Positions 34,814 to 44,148 of a stretch of 64,000 bases of DNA are shown in pieces; position 1 is the stretch's first letter; every line of letters begins with the position of its first letter. The notes beneath the pieces are model-generated. The model worked only from the letters and a program-made list of their open reading frames with translations. It had not been told where the DNA came from and made no database searches. This DNA is from Acinetobacter schindleri CIP 107287 (lineage in GTDB: Bacteria; Pseudomonadota; Gammaproteobacteria; Pseudomonadales; Moraxellaceae). Both the position numbers and the translations under genes were made by a program. Where the stretch lies: contig NZ_KB849575.1 of NCBI RefSeq assembly GCF_000368625.1, forward strand, positions 427,202-491,201, in the 5' to 3' direction.

Positions 34814-35896
34814 ATGCGCGCGTACAACTTCTGTGCTGGTCCTGCTGCATTACCTACTGCCGTTCTTGAAAAAGCTCAAGCTGAAATGCTCGACTGGCAG
34901 GGCAAGGGTCTTTCGATCATGGAAATGAGTCACCGTAGTGCAGACTACGTCGCGGTTGCTGAGAAAGCAGAAGCAGATCTACGCAAACTCATGAACATTC
35001 CTGAGAACTATAAAGTATTGTTCTTACAGGGTGGTGCATCGCTACAGTTCTCTGCAATTCCGTTGAACTTGTTGGGTAAAAACAACAAGGCTGACTATAT
35101 CCATACTGGCATCTGGTCTGAAAAAGCATTGAAAGAAGCAAAACGCTATGGCGACATCAATGTCATTGAAGCAGGTACTAAAACTGCTGACGGTAAATTA
35201 GCGATTACTGAGCAAAGTACCTGGAACCTGTCAGATGATGCTGCTTATGTGCACTACGCAGATAACGAAACGATTGGTGGCCTGCAATTTGCCCATATTC
35301 CTGAAACTGACAAGCCATTGGTGTGTGATTTCTCTTCAAGTATTCTATCTGCGCCAATCGATGTAACTAAATTTGGCCTGATCTATGCCGGTGCACAAAA
35401 GAATATTGGTCCTGCTGGTCTGACGCTGGTCATTATCCGTGAAGATCTATTGGATCAAGCGAAACCGGAAATTCCAAGCATCCTGAAATATGCAGATCAA
35501 GCGAAAAACGGCTCTATGGTGAACACTCCATCAACTTATGCCTGGTACCTGTCAGGTCTGGTATTTGAATGGTTGTTAGAGCAGGGCGGTGTAGATGCAA
35601 TTTATAAAGCTAACCTCGCAAAAGCTGAACTGCTGTATGGTTATATCGACTCTAGCGATTTCTATGCAAACCCGATTGCCAAAGAAAACCGTTCAATGAT
35701 GAACGTGCCATTTACTTTGGCGAAACCTGAACAGGAAAAACAGTTCCTGAAAGAAGCTGAAGAAAATCATCTGTTGAACCTTGCAGGTCACCGTTCAGTA
35801 GGTGGTATGCGTGCAAGTATCTACAATGCAGTTCCGCTTGAAGGTGTTCAGGCACTGGTAAAATTCATGGATGAGTTTGCAAAACGCAATGCTTAA
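34814..35896 (+). CDS. serC: Phosphoserine aminotransferase SerC
   Basis: SerC converts 3-phosphohydroxypyruvate and glutamate to phosphoserine, and acts also in PLP synthesis. The 360-residue class V aminotransferase starts MRAYNFCAGPAALPTAVLEK; GAGGAAAAATC upstream gives the ribosome site (aaaggaaa). The PLP lysine is in YAGAQKNIGPAGL (about 191-203), and CDFSSSILS precedes it. The C-terminal GHRSVGGMRASIYNA is typical. An upstream in-frame start at 34787 is rejected because it adds nine residues not seen in the family. Confidence 0.97.
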   Translation: MRAYNFCAGPAALPTAVLEKAQAEMLDWQGKGLSIMEMSHRSADYVAVAEKAEADLRKLMNIPENYKVLFLQGGASLQFSAIPLNLLGKNNKADYIHTGIWSEKALKEAKRYGDINVIEAGTKTADGKLAITEQSTWNLSDDAAYVHYADNETIGGLQFAHIPETDKPLVCDFSSSILSAPIDVTKFGLIYAGAQKNIGPAGLTLVIIREDLLDQAKPEIPSILKYADQAKNGSMVNTPSTYAWYLSGLVFEWLLEQGGVDAIYKANLAKAELLYGYIDSSDFYANPIAKENRSMMNVPFTLAKPEQEKQFLKEAEENHLLNLAGHRSVGGMRASIYNAVPLEGVQALVKFMDEFAKRNA

Positions 35897-35907
35897 ATCC
35901 AGCATGC

Positions 35908-35936
35908 AAAAAACCCAGCTCAGGCTGGGTTTTTTT
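35908..35936 (+). terminator. serC terminator
   Basis: AAAAAACCCAGC-tcag-GCTGGGTTTTTTT, 12 bp past the stop codon. Confidence 0.88.
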
Positions 35937-35954
35937 ATCTTCCGATTCTGAAAA

Positions 35955-36095
35955 TTAAAACACGAAAAGATGAAGTAGAAAGGCGCAGATCAGCATGCCC
36001 AAGGCAAAAAACAAGCATGACATCATGTCAATGTCATAGCTCGAGCGAAGATGATGCTCGACTTGATGTAAATTTTCTTCCTGTACGATTTTCAT
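35955..36095 (-). CDS. Small 46-residue membrane protein
   Basis: A 47-codon minus-strand frame begins MKIVQEENLHQVEHHLRSSY, a polar helical N-terminus, then has one hydrophobic helix (MSCLFFALGMLICAFLLHLFVF) reaching the C-terminus. Polar-then-membrane layout and clean ends argue for a real single-pass peptide. No strong ribosome site is seen. Function unknown. Confidence 0.5.
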   Translation of the reverse strand: MKIVQEENLHQVEHHLRSSYDIDMMSCLFFALGMLICAFLLHLFVF

Positions 36096-36439
36096 AGATA
36101 TTATTGTCCGATCTATTTATCGTTAATTACTATTTGTTATGAGCCTTTTTATCATAAAAAATTGGTTAAATAAAGTACATTCTTAATTTAACTGCATAAA
36201 GTTATTATTTTTTTATCCATTAAATAAATCTATTTATTTAATCCTGCGAAAGCAAGAGTCACTGTTTACAGGGTATTGCCAATATCATAAATAATATTCG
36301 TTATTTTAAAAATGAATTTATTTGAATTTAAAATTGTGGATAAGTGATTAATTTGTGAATTTATAAAGTGTATTTAGAAGAGTAAGTTGTGGATAAAATA
36401 ACCAGCTCAATAAAATCATCAATGAAAATATTTATTTAA
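36096..36439. other. Very AT-rich intergenic region
   Basis: About 340 bp, mostly A/T, with no open frame of interest. It would hold the promoter of the small membrane-protein gene. No repeat or RNA signature was recognised. Confidence 0.4.
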
Positions 36440-36482
36440 AAAAACAGGAGATATTCAACGGATGTGAATATCTCCTGTTTTT
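36440..36482. terminator. Strong hairpin terminator of the gene at 36503
   Basis: A perfect 18-bp stem AAAAACAGGAGATATTCA / TGAATATCTCCTGTTTTT with a 7-nt loop lies 21 bp past the stop codon of the minus-strand gene. Confidence 0.9.
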
Positions 36483-36502
36483 GAATTTAAAATATAAAAT
36501 TT

Positions 36503-37432
36503 TTAGGCTTTGCTATAAATGTTGGCCTGAATCCATAGATTGCCACGGATATATTGCCCGATACTAAAGTCTTTATGTGCTGGATTGCGCGTAGCAACAC
36601 GGAGCAGGGTGGCAGGACGACCTTCATCATGAATCAGGGTGACATCATAAAGTGTGTATTCCTGATCCATAAATTGCATTGAAGTCTTACCGACAATATT
36701 GCCCTGAAACCAGGCTTCATCTTCCTGACCAATGGTTTCACCATAGAGGTAAGCCACCATTTTAGAGAAATCCACAGTAACCGGAGCTTTATCATCTTCA
36801 GATTTAGGTTCCCACGCATCAATCTGTTCCTGCAGATTTTCAGGTGCAACGCCATTGTTGGCTGCCAGAATATCATTCAGCGCACGGTGGTGCTTGATTG
36901 AAGCCGGATCATCGACAATCAGATGTTCATGTTCCGCTACAGGCTCGAGTTCATAAGCCCAGGCATTCAGATTCACCAGATAATTTTGATCTTTATCGTA
37001 TTGTGTATGATTGACGCTATACAGACTGTCAAACGCATACACAATATTGTTCAGACCCAGATTCAGGCGTAAGACCGCTTGAGTATTGGACTTGCAGCTG
37101 ATAATCCGTTCAATTTGTGCCTTTACTTTATAAGGACTGTCGAAGCATGGAAAGGCAGTTTTGACTGCTTTGGGTTTATTGCTTTCCACCTCAATGATCT
37201 GGCTTAACTGCACAGTGGCCTTGCTCGGACCCTGAATCAGCCAGGTGTTTTCATCCATATCGCATTCTTGTTTGCAGAGACCCATCGGCATGACCGGGGC
37301 ATCAAGTGCCTGAGTTAACCACTTCGGTACATCGGTACCTGGATTGTCTGTAAGGAGATTCCAGTGTTCAACATGACTACCGAAGTTTTGATCATCGATA
37401 GTGATGATCTCAGGACTGTTTGAATTTTTCAT
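36503..37432 (-). CDS. Conserved protein of unknown function
   Basis: A soluble protein of about 309 residues starting MKNSNSPEIITIDDQNFGSH, with the ATG at 37432 preferred over a GTG two codons upstream. There is no signal or membrane segment. The C-terminal third (KMVAYLYGETIGQEDEAWFQ, then TLYDVTLIHDEGRPATLLRV and IRGNLWIQANIY) looks beta-rich and might be an OB-like fold. I do not recognise the family. A strong terminator follows; it is probably monocistronic. Confidence 0.7.
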   Translation of the reverse strand: MKNSNSPEIITIDDQNFGSHVEHWNLLTDNPGTDVPKWLTQALDAPVMPMGLCKQECDMDENTWLIQGPSKATVQLSQIIEVESNKPKAVKTAFPCFDSPYKVKAQIERIISCKSNTQAVLRLNLGLNNIVYAFDSLYSVNHTQYDKDQNYLVNLNAWAYELEPVAEHEHLIVDDPASIKHHRALNDILAANNGVAPENLQEQIDAWEPKSEDDKAPVTVDFSKMVAYLYGETIGQEDEAWFQGNIVGKTSMQFMDQEYTLYDVTLIHDEGRPATLLRVATRNPAHKDFSIGQYIRGNLWIQANIYSKA

Positions 37433-37661
37433 ATGCACAATTGATCTGGGATTGCTTATTTATAGTTAATCGAGGGTCATTCTGATTTTTCAAGTCAATC
37501 AGATGAATTTTAAAATTAAATTGCCATCAGATTCTTGTCAATTCTTATTCGCAGTCTAGAGATCAGCATAGTTGTAATTGTTCAAAGGGTGTACCAAACA
37601 TGATCATATCAAAAGGGTATAAAGAAAACCGGAACGATGAGCACTGCATTTGCTAGAATAG

Positions 37662-38165
37662 ATGACATTCATTTCTATCCCGGACCCATGCGTGTTGCCA
37701 TTTAAACTTTGGGTAGATGCCGATGCATTACCCCGTATTCTTAAAGATGTCATTATTCGCGCTTCAGACCGTTATCAGCTTGAAGTGACCTTTGTAGCAA
37801 ACCAGCCTGTAGGGATCACTCCTTCAATTCGTATTAACTCGATTCAGGCACTCAGTGGTGCCGATGCGGCAGATCAGGAAATTATAGATCGCATGAATGA
37901 ACATGACATCGTGATTACCCAGGATATTCCGCTGGCGGCACAAGTCATTGAAAAAGGTGGTATTGCCATTCATCCACGAGGTGAAATCTATACCACGGCC
38001 AATGTCAAAGCGCGTCTGCATTTACGTGATTTTATGGATACGCTGCGTGGCGCAGGGGTACAAACTGGTGGACCGCCACCAATTTCTGAGCGTGATAAAC
38101 GCGAGTTTTCCAGTTCGCTCGATCAAACCATTCAAAAGCAAAAGCGCAAAACAGCTGCAAAATAA
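37662..38165 (+). CDS. YaiI/YqxD-family (DUF188) protein
   Basis: This 167-residue protein has the family core [20 protein letters not shown] (about 16-35), [12 protein letters not shown] (as [18 protein letters not shown]), [19 protein letters not shown] (about 105-123) and [15 protein letters not shown] (about 135-149). These proteins have a PIN-like fold with conserved Asp residues and are suspected nucleases, but their role is not established. The true start may be the GTG at 37692, which would remove ten residues. It lies 15 nt before the DMT transporter gene. Confidence 0.88.
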   Translation: MTFISIPDPCVLPFKLWVDADALPRILKDVIIRASDRYQLEVTFVANQPVGITPSIRINSIQALSGADAADQEIIDRMNEHDIVITQDIPLAAQVIEKGGIAIHPRGEIYTTANVKARLHLRDFMDTLRGAGVQTGGPPPISERDKREFSSSLDQTIQKQKRKTAAK

Positions 38166-38180
38166 CGAGAAAATTTTCAA

Positions 38181-39083
38181 ATGCCCAAACAAAGTAACCT
38201 GATGGTAACCTATGCCTTACTGGTTTTCATCTGGTCCACCACACCACTGGCAATTGTCTGGAGTGTGGAAGATCTACATCCAATGTGGGCATTGGCAATC
38301 CGGTTCTTTCTGGCTCTGCCTTTGGCTTTGGGACTACTTTGGCTGTTTAAAACCCGGTTACCATTTGATCGTGTTTCCTTGCACAGCTATCTGGCAGGGG
38401 CCTGCAGTTTTATCGGCTCGCAGACCTTTACCTATTGGTCTACAGACTATCTTAGCTCCGGTATCATTGCCCTGATGTTTGGTCTTTCACCTGTGATTTC
38501 CGGCCTGATTGGGCGCTTCATGTTTGGGATGCATCTTTCTCTCAATCAATGGCTAGGGATGACAATTGCCTTAACAGGACTTTCCATCATTTGTCTGGGG
38601 GATGCAGATCAGCATATTCAACCAGTCGGGATTGTGATTGCGCTGATTGGTGTGCTGGTTTATTGCATGTCCATGTATTGGGTGAAAAAGATTAATGCGC
38701 CAATTGACCCGATGGCACAGGCAGCAGGCTCAATTGGCTTGTCGGTAATCTTCTCTATCGGTATGCTGCCTTTTATCTGGCAATACGCACCTACTGCCAT
38801 GCCACATGCCAAGAGTCTATTTGGATTAGGGTATGCCGTAATAATGGCTTCGCTGATTGCGATGTTCTGTTATTTTAAACTGGTGCAGAAGATCAAACCG
38901 ACTACCTTGTCGCTTACCAATGTATTGACACCGATGTTGGCACTAATGATAGGCGCTTTACTGAATAATGAAAAATTGCCCCTCATTGCTTTGGTGGGGG
39001 TCGTAATTTTATTGTCTGGTCTTGTTGTATATTTCCTGAAAGAAATTCGGGCGAGTATTCAGGCCCGTCATAAAAAGCAATAA
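38181..39083 (+). CDS. DMT-superfamily EamA-type transporter
   Basis: This 300-residue inner-membrane protein has ten predicted helices arranged as two EamA repeats, starting with TYALLVFIWSTTPLAIVWSV. The repeat boundary is near residue 150, and the second repeat contains MASLIAMFCYFKLVQKIKPTTLSLTNVLTPMLALMIGALL. It probably exports an unidentified metabolite or amino acid. Downstream of the YaiI-type gene, likely in the same transcript. Confidence 0.88.
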   Translation: MPKQSNLMVTYALLVFIWSTTPLAIVWSVEDLHPMWALAIRFFLALPLALGLLWLFKTRLPFDRVSLHSYLAGACSFIGSQTFTYWSTDYLSSGIIALMFGLSPVISGLIGRFMFGMHLSLNQWLGMTIALTGLSIICLGDADQHIQPVGIVIALIGVLVYCMSMYWVKKINAPIDPMAQAAGSIGLSVIFSIGMLPFIWQYAPTAMPHAKSLFGLGYAVIMASLIAMFCYFKLVQKIKPTTLSLTNVLTPMLALMIGALLNNEKLPLIALVGVVILLSGLVVYFLKEIRASIQARHKKQ

Positions 39084-39093
39084 TTTAGTCAGA

Positions 39094-39660
39094 TTATGGA
39101 ATTTCGTAAGCTTTCACACATTCGCTAATTTTTGCCCGATCCTGTGGATGTAGAGTAATGAAATAAGCCCCAGTGCGAAATTGGCCATTATCTTCGGCAC
39201 GGCTATAAACCACTTGCGCTGTCGCTGCAATATGGAAGAAGTTCTCCGGATGGCTTAAGGTCAGGTGAATATAGGTGCCTTCTTTGATGAGGCGTTTACT
39301 GAAAAAGCTTAAGCCAGACTCGGAAAAGTTCACATCTTCAGGCACAGGTAACATGCTCTGTACAATTGAATCGTATAAAGACCCGGTGATCAGGTTTAAT
39401 TTTTGGTTAAATAAGGATAAGATTCGAGCAATTTGTTGATCTTTTTCAGCTAATTGTTCTAATTCGTAGTTGAGTGCATGATCAAATTGATCTAACTCAG
39501 CAAGTAGTAGAAAATAGCGGGGCAATACGAAATTAGCATCGTAAGGATCATTTAAGGCTACATCATCGGAAATAATCTGATAATTAATTCGTAAGGCAGC
39601 ATCGATGCGTGACATGACACGTCTTTCAGTAACTCCATGCTGATGCTGTAAATTTTCCAT
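39094..39660 (-). CDS. PilZ-domain protein (possible c-di-GMP receptor)
   Basis: This 188-residue cytoplasmic protein has a coiled helical middle (about 60-100) and a PilZ-like C-terminal half with NFSESGLSFFSKRLIKEGTYIHLTL (about 110-134). NFSESG fits the D/NxSxxG motif. ERRVMSR near residue 12 could supply the preceding RxxxR motif, which would be unusually far away and split by the helical region. If it binds c-di-GMP, that signal could influence surface behaviour; target unknown. Divergent from the lol permease gene, 20 bp away. Confidence 0.7.
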   Translation of the reverse strand: MENLQHQHGVTERRVMSRIDAALRINYQIISDDVALNDPYDANFVLPRYFLLLAELDQFDHALNYELEQLAEKDQQIARILSLFNQKLNLITGSLYDSIVQSMLPVPEDVNFSESGLSFFSKRLIKEGTYIHLTLSHPENFFHIAATAQVVYSRAEDNGQFRTGAYFITLHPQDRAKISECVKAYEIP

Positions 39661-39680
39661 AATTTATTACCTCGGACTAG

Positions 39681-40922
39681 ATGGTTATGTTCAAACCAAT
39701 CTCGCTGTACATAGGGTTGAAATATACTCGCGCACGGCGCAGTAACCACTTTATTTCTTTTATCGCTTTAGTCTCTATGATCGGCCTCACGCTTGGTGTG
39801 GCAGTCCTCATTACAGTACTGTCTGTAATGAATGGTTTTGATCGAGAATTAAAAAATCGTGTCTTAGGAATGATACCTCAAGCTACTGTTTCTTCAACAC
39901 AAATTTTAACAAATTGGCCTGAACTTGCAAAAAAAATCGAACAACATGAACATGTTCAAGGTGTTGCTCCATTTACCCAGTTACAGGGAATGTTGACTGC
40001 GCAAGGCCAAGTTGCCGGGATCATGGTCACAGGAATTGAACCAGATTATGAAAAGAATGTTTCTATCATTCAAAATCATATGGTTGAAGGCAGTATCGAT
40101 CAGCTGAAAAAAGGCGAGTTCGGAATTGTGCTGGGCAAGCAGATGGCAGACTCAATGGGGGTCGGTTTAAACGACAGTATTACCCTGGTATTACCGGAAG
40201 CCACGCCGTCACCTGCTGGTGTAGTGCCACGCTTTAAGCGCTTTAATGTGGTTGGAATATTCAGTATTGGTGCAGAAGTGGATTCAATGATGGGCTATAT
40301 CGCCCTGAATGATGCGGCAACTTTGCTGCGTCTGCCAGATGGTGCACAAGGGATCCGCATGAAGCTGGATGATATCTTCCTTGCACCGCAAGTTTCACGT
40401 GATATTGTCATGAATTTGCCAGCAAACTTCTATGCATCTGACTGGACTTATACTCACGGTAACCTGTTTAGTGCCATTCAGATGGAAAAGGCAATGGTGA
40501 GCTTGCTGCTGTTCCTGATTGTCTTGGTCGCAGCGTTTAATATTGTCTCCTCTCTGGTGATGGTGGTAACTGACAAGAAATCGGATATTGCCATTCTGCG
40601 TACCTTAGGTGCTTCACCTGCAACTATTACCAAAATCTTCATGGTGCAGGGCACTGTCATTGGTGTAATTGGTACCTGTGCCGGCGCAATTCTGGGTATT
40701 ATTGCTGCAACCAGTATTAGTAGTCTGGTGGGCTGGCTGAACAATACTTTAGGTCTGCATATGTTTGATGCTTATTTCATTAATTACTTGCCGTCTTATC
40801 TACGCTGGCAGGATGTAGTGCTGATTGTCGTATTGTCATTGGTCTTAAGTTTTGTAGCAACAATCTATCCTGCGCTACGAGCAGCCAAGATTCAGCCTGC
40901 GGAGGCATTGCGTTATGAGTAA
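39681..40922 (+). CDS. lolC: Lipoprotein-releasing transporter permease (LolC/LolE family, LolF-like)
   Basis: This 413-residue inner-membrane permease extracts lipoproteins and hands them to LolA. It has an N-terminal helix (HFISFIALVSMIGLTLGVAVLI), a MacB-like periplasmic domain (about 50-265) and three C-terminal FtsX-type helices. KKSDIAILRTLGASPATITKIF (about 298-319) is the coupling region. Only one permease gene accompanies lolD, so the complex is probably a LolF2D2 type rather than LolCDE. It overlaps lolD by 8 nt. Confidence 0.93.
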   Translation: MVMFKPISLYIGLKYTRARRSNHFISFIALVSMIGLTLGVAVLITVLSVMNGFDRELKNRVLGMIPQATVSSTQILTNWPELAKKIEQHEHVQGVAPFTQLQGMLTAQGQVAGIMVTGIEPDYEKNVSIIQNHMVEGSIDQLKKGEFGIVLGKQMADSMGVGLNDSITLVLPEATPSPAGVVPRFKRFNVVGIFSIGAEVDSMMGYIALNDAATLLRLPDGAQGIRMKLDDIFLAPQVSRDIVMNLPANFYASDWTYTHGNLFSAIQMEKAMVSLLLFLIVLVAAFNIVSSLVMVVTDKKSDIAILRTLGASPATITKIFMVQGTVIGVIGTCAGAILGIIAATSISSLVGWLNNTLGLHMFDAYFINYLPSYLRWQDVVLIVVLSLVLSFVATIYPALRAAKIQPAEALRYE

Positions 40923-41598
40923 TATCATTCTAGATGCCCAGAATATTCAAAAATCTTTTACCGATGGTAAATCTACAGTTGAAGTGATCCGTGGTCTGTC
41001 TTTGCAGGTGCAGGCGGGTGAATTTGTTTCAATTGTTGGTTCAAGTGGTTCAGGCAAAAGTACTTTGCTGCATGTGCTCGGTGGTTTAGATCGTCCAACT
41101 TCGGGTCACGTGATGGTGAACGGCCAGCGTTTTGATACGCTGTCTGAAGCTGAGCGAGGTTATGTGCGTAATGAGCACTTAGGCTTTGTCTATCAGTTCC
41201 ACCACCTTCTGCCTGAGTTTACTGCACTTGAAAATGTCGCGATGCCACTGATGCTACGTAAGGGCAGCAAATTCAAGGAAGTAAAACAACAAGCTGAATA
41301 TCTGCTGGAACGTGTGGGCTTAAGTCATCGTTTAACCCATAAACCGGGCGAGCTGTCTGGTGGTGAACGCCAGCGTGTGGCCATGGCGCGTGCCTTAGTG
41401 GGGAAACCAAAACTGATGATGGCCGATGAACCGACCGGGAATCTGGATCGTAAAACTGCGGTAAAAATATTTGAGCTACTGACTGAATTACGTCAGGAGT
41501 TCAATATGGCCATGCTGATCGTAACCCATGATGAGCAATTGGCTCAGTCAGCAGACCGTATTCTGCATATGCAGGATGGATTATGGGTGAATAACTGA
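40915..41598 (+). CDS. lolD: LolD ATPase of the lipoprotein-releasing transporter
   Basis: This 227-residue ABC ATPase powers lipoprotein release. Walker A is GSSGSGKST (about 42-50), the Q-loop region QFHHLLPEFTALENV (about 93-107), signature LSGGERQR (about 144-151), Walker B MMADEPTG (about 166-173), followed by the switch His in VTHDE. The QFHHLLPEF motif is characteristic of LolD. It overlaps the upstream permease by 8 nt. Confidence 0.96.
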   Translation: MSNIILDAQNIQKSFTDGKSTVEVIRGLSLQVQAGEFVSIVGSSGSGKSTLLHVLGGLDRPTSGHVMVNGQRFDTLSEAERGYVRNEHLGFVYQFHHLLPEFTALENVAMPLMLRKGSKFKEVKQQAEYLLERVGLSHRLTHKPGELSGGERQRVAMARALVGKPKLMMADEPTGNLDRKTAVKIFELLTELRQEFNMAMLIVTHDEQLAQSADRILHMQDGLWVNN

Positions 41599-41636
41599 TA
41601 TTGTCCTAAAAATATTGGAATAATCCTCTTTGATTG

Positions 41637-41656
41637 AAGCTCACTCCGGTGGGCTT
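41637..41656 (+). terminator. Terminator after lolD
   Basis: AAGCTCAC-tccg-GTGGGCTT followed by tattatt. A short stem ending just before the comEC start region. Confidence 0.55.
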
Positions 41657-41694
41657 TATTATTGCGTCATAAAATAACAATAAAAAGAAAAATC

Positions 41695-44148
41695 ATGCTG
41701 CAATGGCTAGGTGTAGGCTGGATTCTTGGCTTGACAACAATGGGGTGGAATAAAGCTGAGTACCAGTTATCAGCAGGATCAGTCTGCCTGATTATGCTGG
41801 TATGGTTGCTTATCTACCGGGTCATCCATTTAAGACTGCATCATGTTTATCTACGTTTTATTTCTATTTCATTTTCCCTAAGTCTGAGCTTTTTATTAGG
41901 GCAGGGCTTTGCCAATCATGCTCTTGATCAGCGATTGCAATTTATCGAGAAAGAAGTTGGGCAGCGAGAAGTTATCGTTTATATCTCCCGGCTCAACAAA
42001 ATAAATACCGCCAGTATTCAGCAACCCTTACAGGTATTACAGCCGAATGGGACGCTAGTGCAGTGGCTGGGTTCTGTTAAACAGGAAGGACCAGTGCAGG
42101 CTGCATTTAATATGTCAAATCAACTCCAGCTGGGGCAGTATTATCGACTGAATGGGGAAGTACGACCGGCACATGCCTATGCCACGTCCGGTGCATTCGA
42201 TGTAGAGAAATGGCACCTTGAGCAGAACCTGATGGCAGGATTTCGTATTCAACAGATTCAGCCTTTAACCCAGCAAGAAGTTTATGCACTCGGTTTTAGC
42301 CAGCATTTACGCCAACAGCAAAGTGTAAGATCCCAGCTACTTCTTTGGATTGAACAAAAACGATTAGAGTTAAGAGTATTTATTTACCAACAGCCAATAC
42401 GAAACAAAGGGTTGATGCTGGCTCTGCTAACGGGAGATGAGAGTTTACTAGATCCAGCAATTGAACAGCAGTTTCGCCGTTTCGGCATGAGTCACCTCCT
42501 GGCAATTTCTGGGCCGCATGTAGTGATTTTTGCACTGATATTCTGTGCAAGTTTACAGTTTTTGACAGCAAGGATTTTTCCAGCTCTCTATCTGAAATGG
42601 CCCAGACAATATTACCTGAGTATACCTTTTTTACTTTGTGTCTTGCTGTACTGCGCCTTTGTGGGTTTTGAAATTCCGGCCTTACGTACCTTGTTGATCT
42701 GTGTGATGATCACGGCCAGTATCTGGTTGAGGCAGTATGTGCAACCTTTAAAGTTACTGATCTTAAGTGCAGCAATATTACTATTACTGGATCCTTTTAG
42801 TATTTTGTCCGCAGCTTTCTGGTTGTCTTATGGTGCCTGTTTTGTCTTGCTGCGAATTTATCAGACCATACAGCGACAACCACGAGATGTAATCCAAAGT
42901 CCAGGACAACGTCTATATTTTGCAGTAAAAGTTTTAGTCGAATCTCAGTGGAAAATTTTTGTCGCGTTATTTCCCTTAATGATTATTTTCTTTAAACAGC
43001 TGGCCTGGATCGCACCATTGAGTAATTTGTTCGCGATTCCATGGATTGGTCTACTTATTGTGCCACTGGATATTATTGCCGCTCTATTTTTCTTCATTGC
43101 GGAACCATTTGCGGCACTGATCTTTCAAATGAACGATCTGATGATCAGTATGTTACTTGGTTTTTTTAATCTACTGGATCATCTGTTTTCACCTGAACTG
43201 ATCCCGGTCGCAATGACACCATGGCTACTAATATTGAGTGTAGTTATTCTTGTAATTCTTTTTATACCGCGTGGAGCGGTACCTAAGTCATGGGCAGCGT
43301 GTGGACTGGTCCCCATCATGGCAATACCGCTTTATCATTCGCCATTTCAATTGCATGTGCTGGATGTGGGGCAGGGTCAAAGCATCTTTATCCGTCAAGG
43401 CCAACATAACATGATGGTAGATACTGGTGGCAATTATGATGAAAGTCGTTTTAGTATCGGTGAGCAGATTATTCTTCCATTTCTATCCGTGCAGGGAATA
43501 TCTAAGCTTGATCAGCTGGTATTGACCCATTTGGATCAGGATCATAGCGGAGCTTATATGCATATCCGTGATCAACTTAAGGTTTCAGAGCTTATCGCCA
43601 GTGAACAGCCTGAACTGAATGAAAGCACTCAATTTAAATTATGTCAGCAGGGACAATCCTGGAACTGGAATGAACAGGTTTATTTTCAGGTGTTATCACC
43701 GCGGTCAGACTCACTTAATCAGTTTAAACCTGATAAAAATGAAAATTCCTGTGTTATCCATATACAAGTTAAAGATGCCTGGCCTTATCAGCATTTTTTA
43801 CTGATGGGCGATACAGGCTGGCAAACTGAGTTTCAGTTGCTAAGAGATTATCCGGATTTAAAAGTCGATGTGTTGGTCTTGGGGCATCATGGTAGTCAGC
43901 ACAGTTCAGCCTATCAGTTTTTACAGCATTACCGCCCCAAAATCGCGATTGCTTCTGCTGGGCGATTTAATCGTTATGGCCATCCAAGTCGATTGACTCA
44001 AGCACGATTACAAGCTTTAAATATTCCACTGTTAAGTACGCCAGAGCACGGTAGCGTCGAGTTTTTTATTAAAGACAAACAAATACACCTTGCATCTTAT
44101 CGATCAAAATATAAATGGTTGCAGAGAGAAGATCTTAAGATTCAATAA
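41695..44148 (+). CDS. comEC: ComEC/Rec2-family DNA uptake channel
   Basis: ComEC moves single-stranded DNA across the inner membrane during natural transformation. The protein has N-terminal helices and an OB-like periplasmic part, then the Competence domain with about eight helices (GLMLALLTGDESLLDP, ending near residue 510). A C-terminal metallo-beta-lactamase domain has LTHLDQDHSGAY and LGHHGSQHSS. The metal motif THxDxDHSG is intact. I start at the ATG at 41695 (817 aa); a TTG 11 codons upstream is the longest frame. It overlaps the convergent acyltransferase gene by 14 bp. Confidence 0.94.
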   Translation: MLQWLGVGWILGLTTMGWNKAEYQLSAGSVCLIMLVWLLIYRVIHLRLHHVYLRFISISFSLSLSFLLGQGFANHALDQRLQFIEKEVGQREVIVYISRLNKINTASIQQPLQVLQPNGTLVQWLGSVKQEGPVQAAFNMSNQLQLGQYYRLNGEVRPAHAYATSGAFDVEKWHLEQNLMAGFRIQQIQPLTQQEVYALGFSQHLRQQQSVRSQLLLWIEQKRLELRVFIYQQPIRNKGLMLALLTGDESLLDPAIEQQFRRFGMSHLLAISGPHVVIFALIFCASLQFLTARIFPALYLKWPRQYYLSIPFLLCVLLYCAFVGFEIPALRTLLICVMITASIWLRQYVQPLKLLILSAAILLLLDPFSILSAAFWLSYGACFVLLRIYQTIQRQPRDVIQSPGQRLYFAVKVLVESQWKIFVALFPLMIIFFKQLAWIAPLSNLFAIPWIGLLIVPLDIIAALFFFIAEPFAALIFQMNDLMISMLLGFFNLLDHLFSPELIPVAMTPWLLILSVVILVILFIPRGAVPKSWAACGLVPIMAIPLYHSPFQLHVLDVGQGQSIFIRQGQHNMMVDTGGNYDESRFSIGEQIILPFLSVQGISKLDQLVLTHLDQDHSGAYMHIRDQLKVSELIASEQPELNESTQFKLCQQGQSWNWNEQVYFQVLSPRSDSLNQFKPDKNENSCVIHIQVKDAWPYQHFLLMGDTGWQTEFQLLRDYPDLKVDVLVLGHHGSQHSSAYQFLQHYRPKIAIASAGRFNRYGHPSRLTQARLQALNIPLLSTPEHGSVEFFIKDKQIHLASYRSKYKWLQREDLKIQ

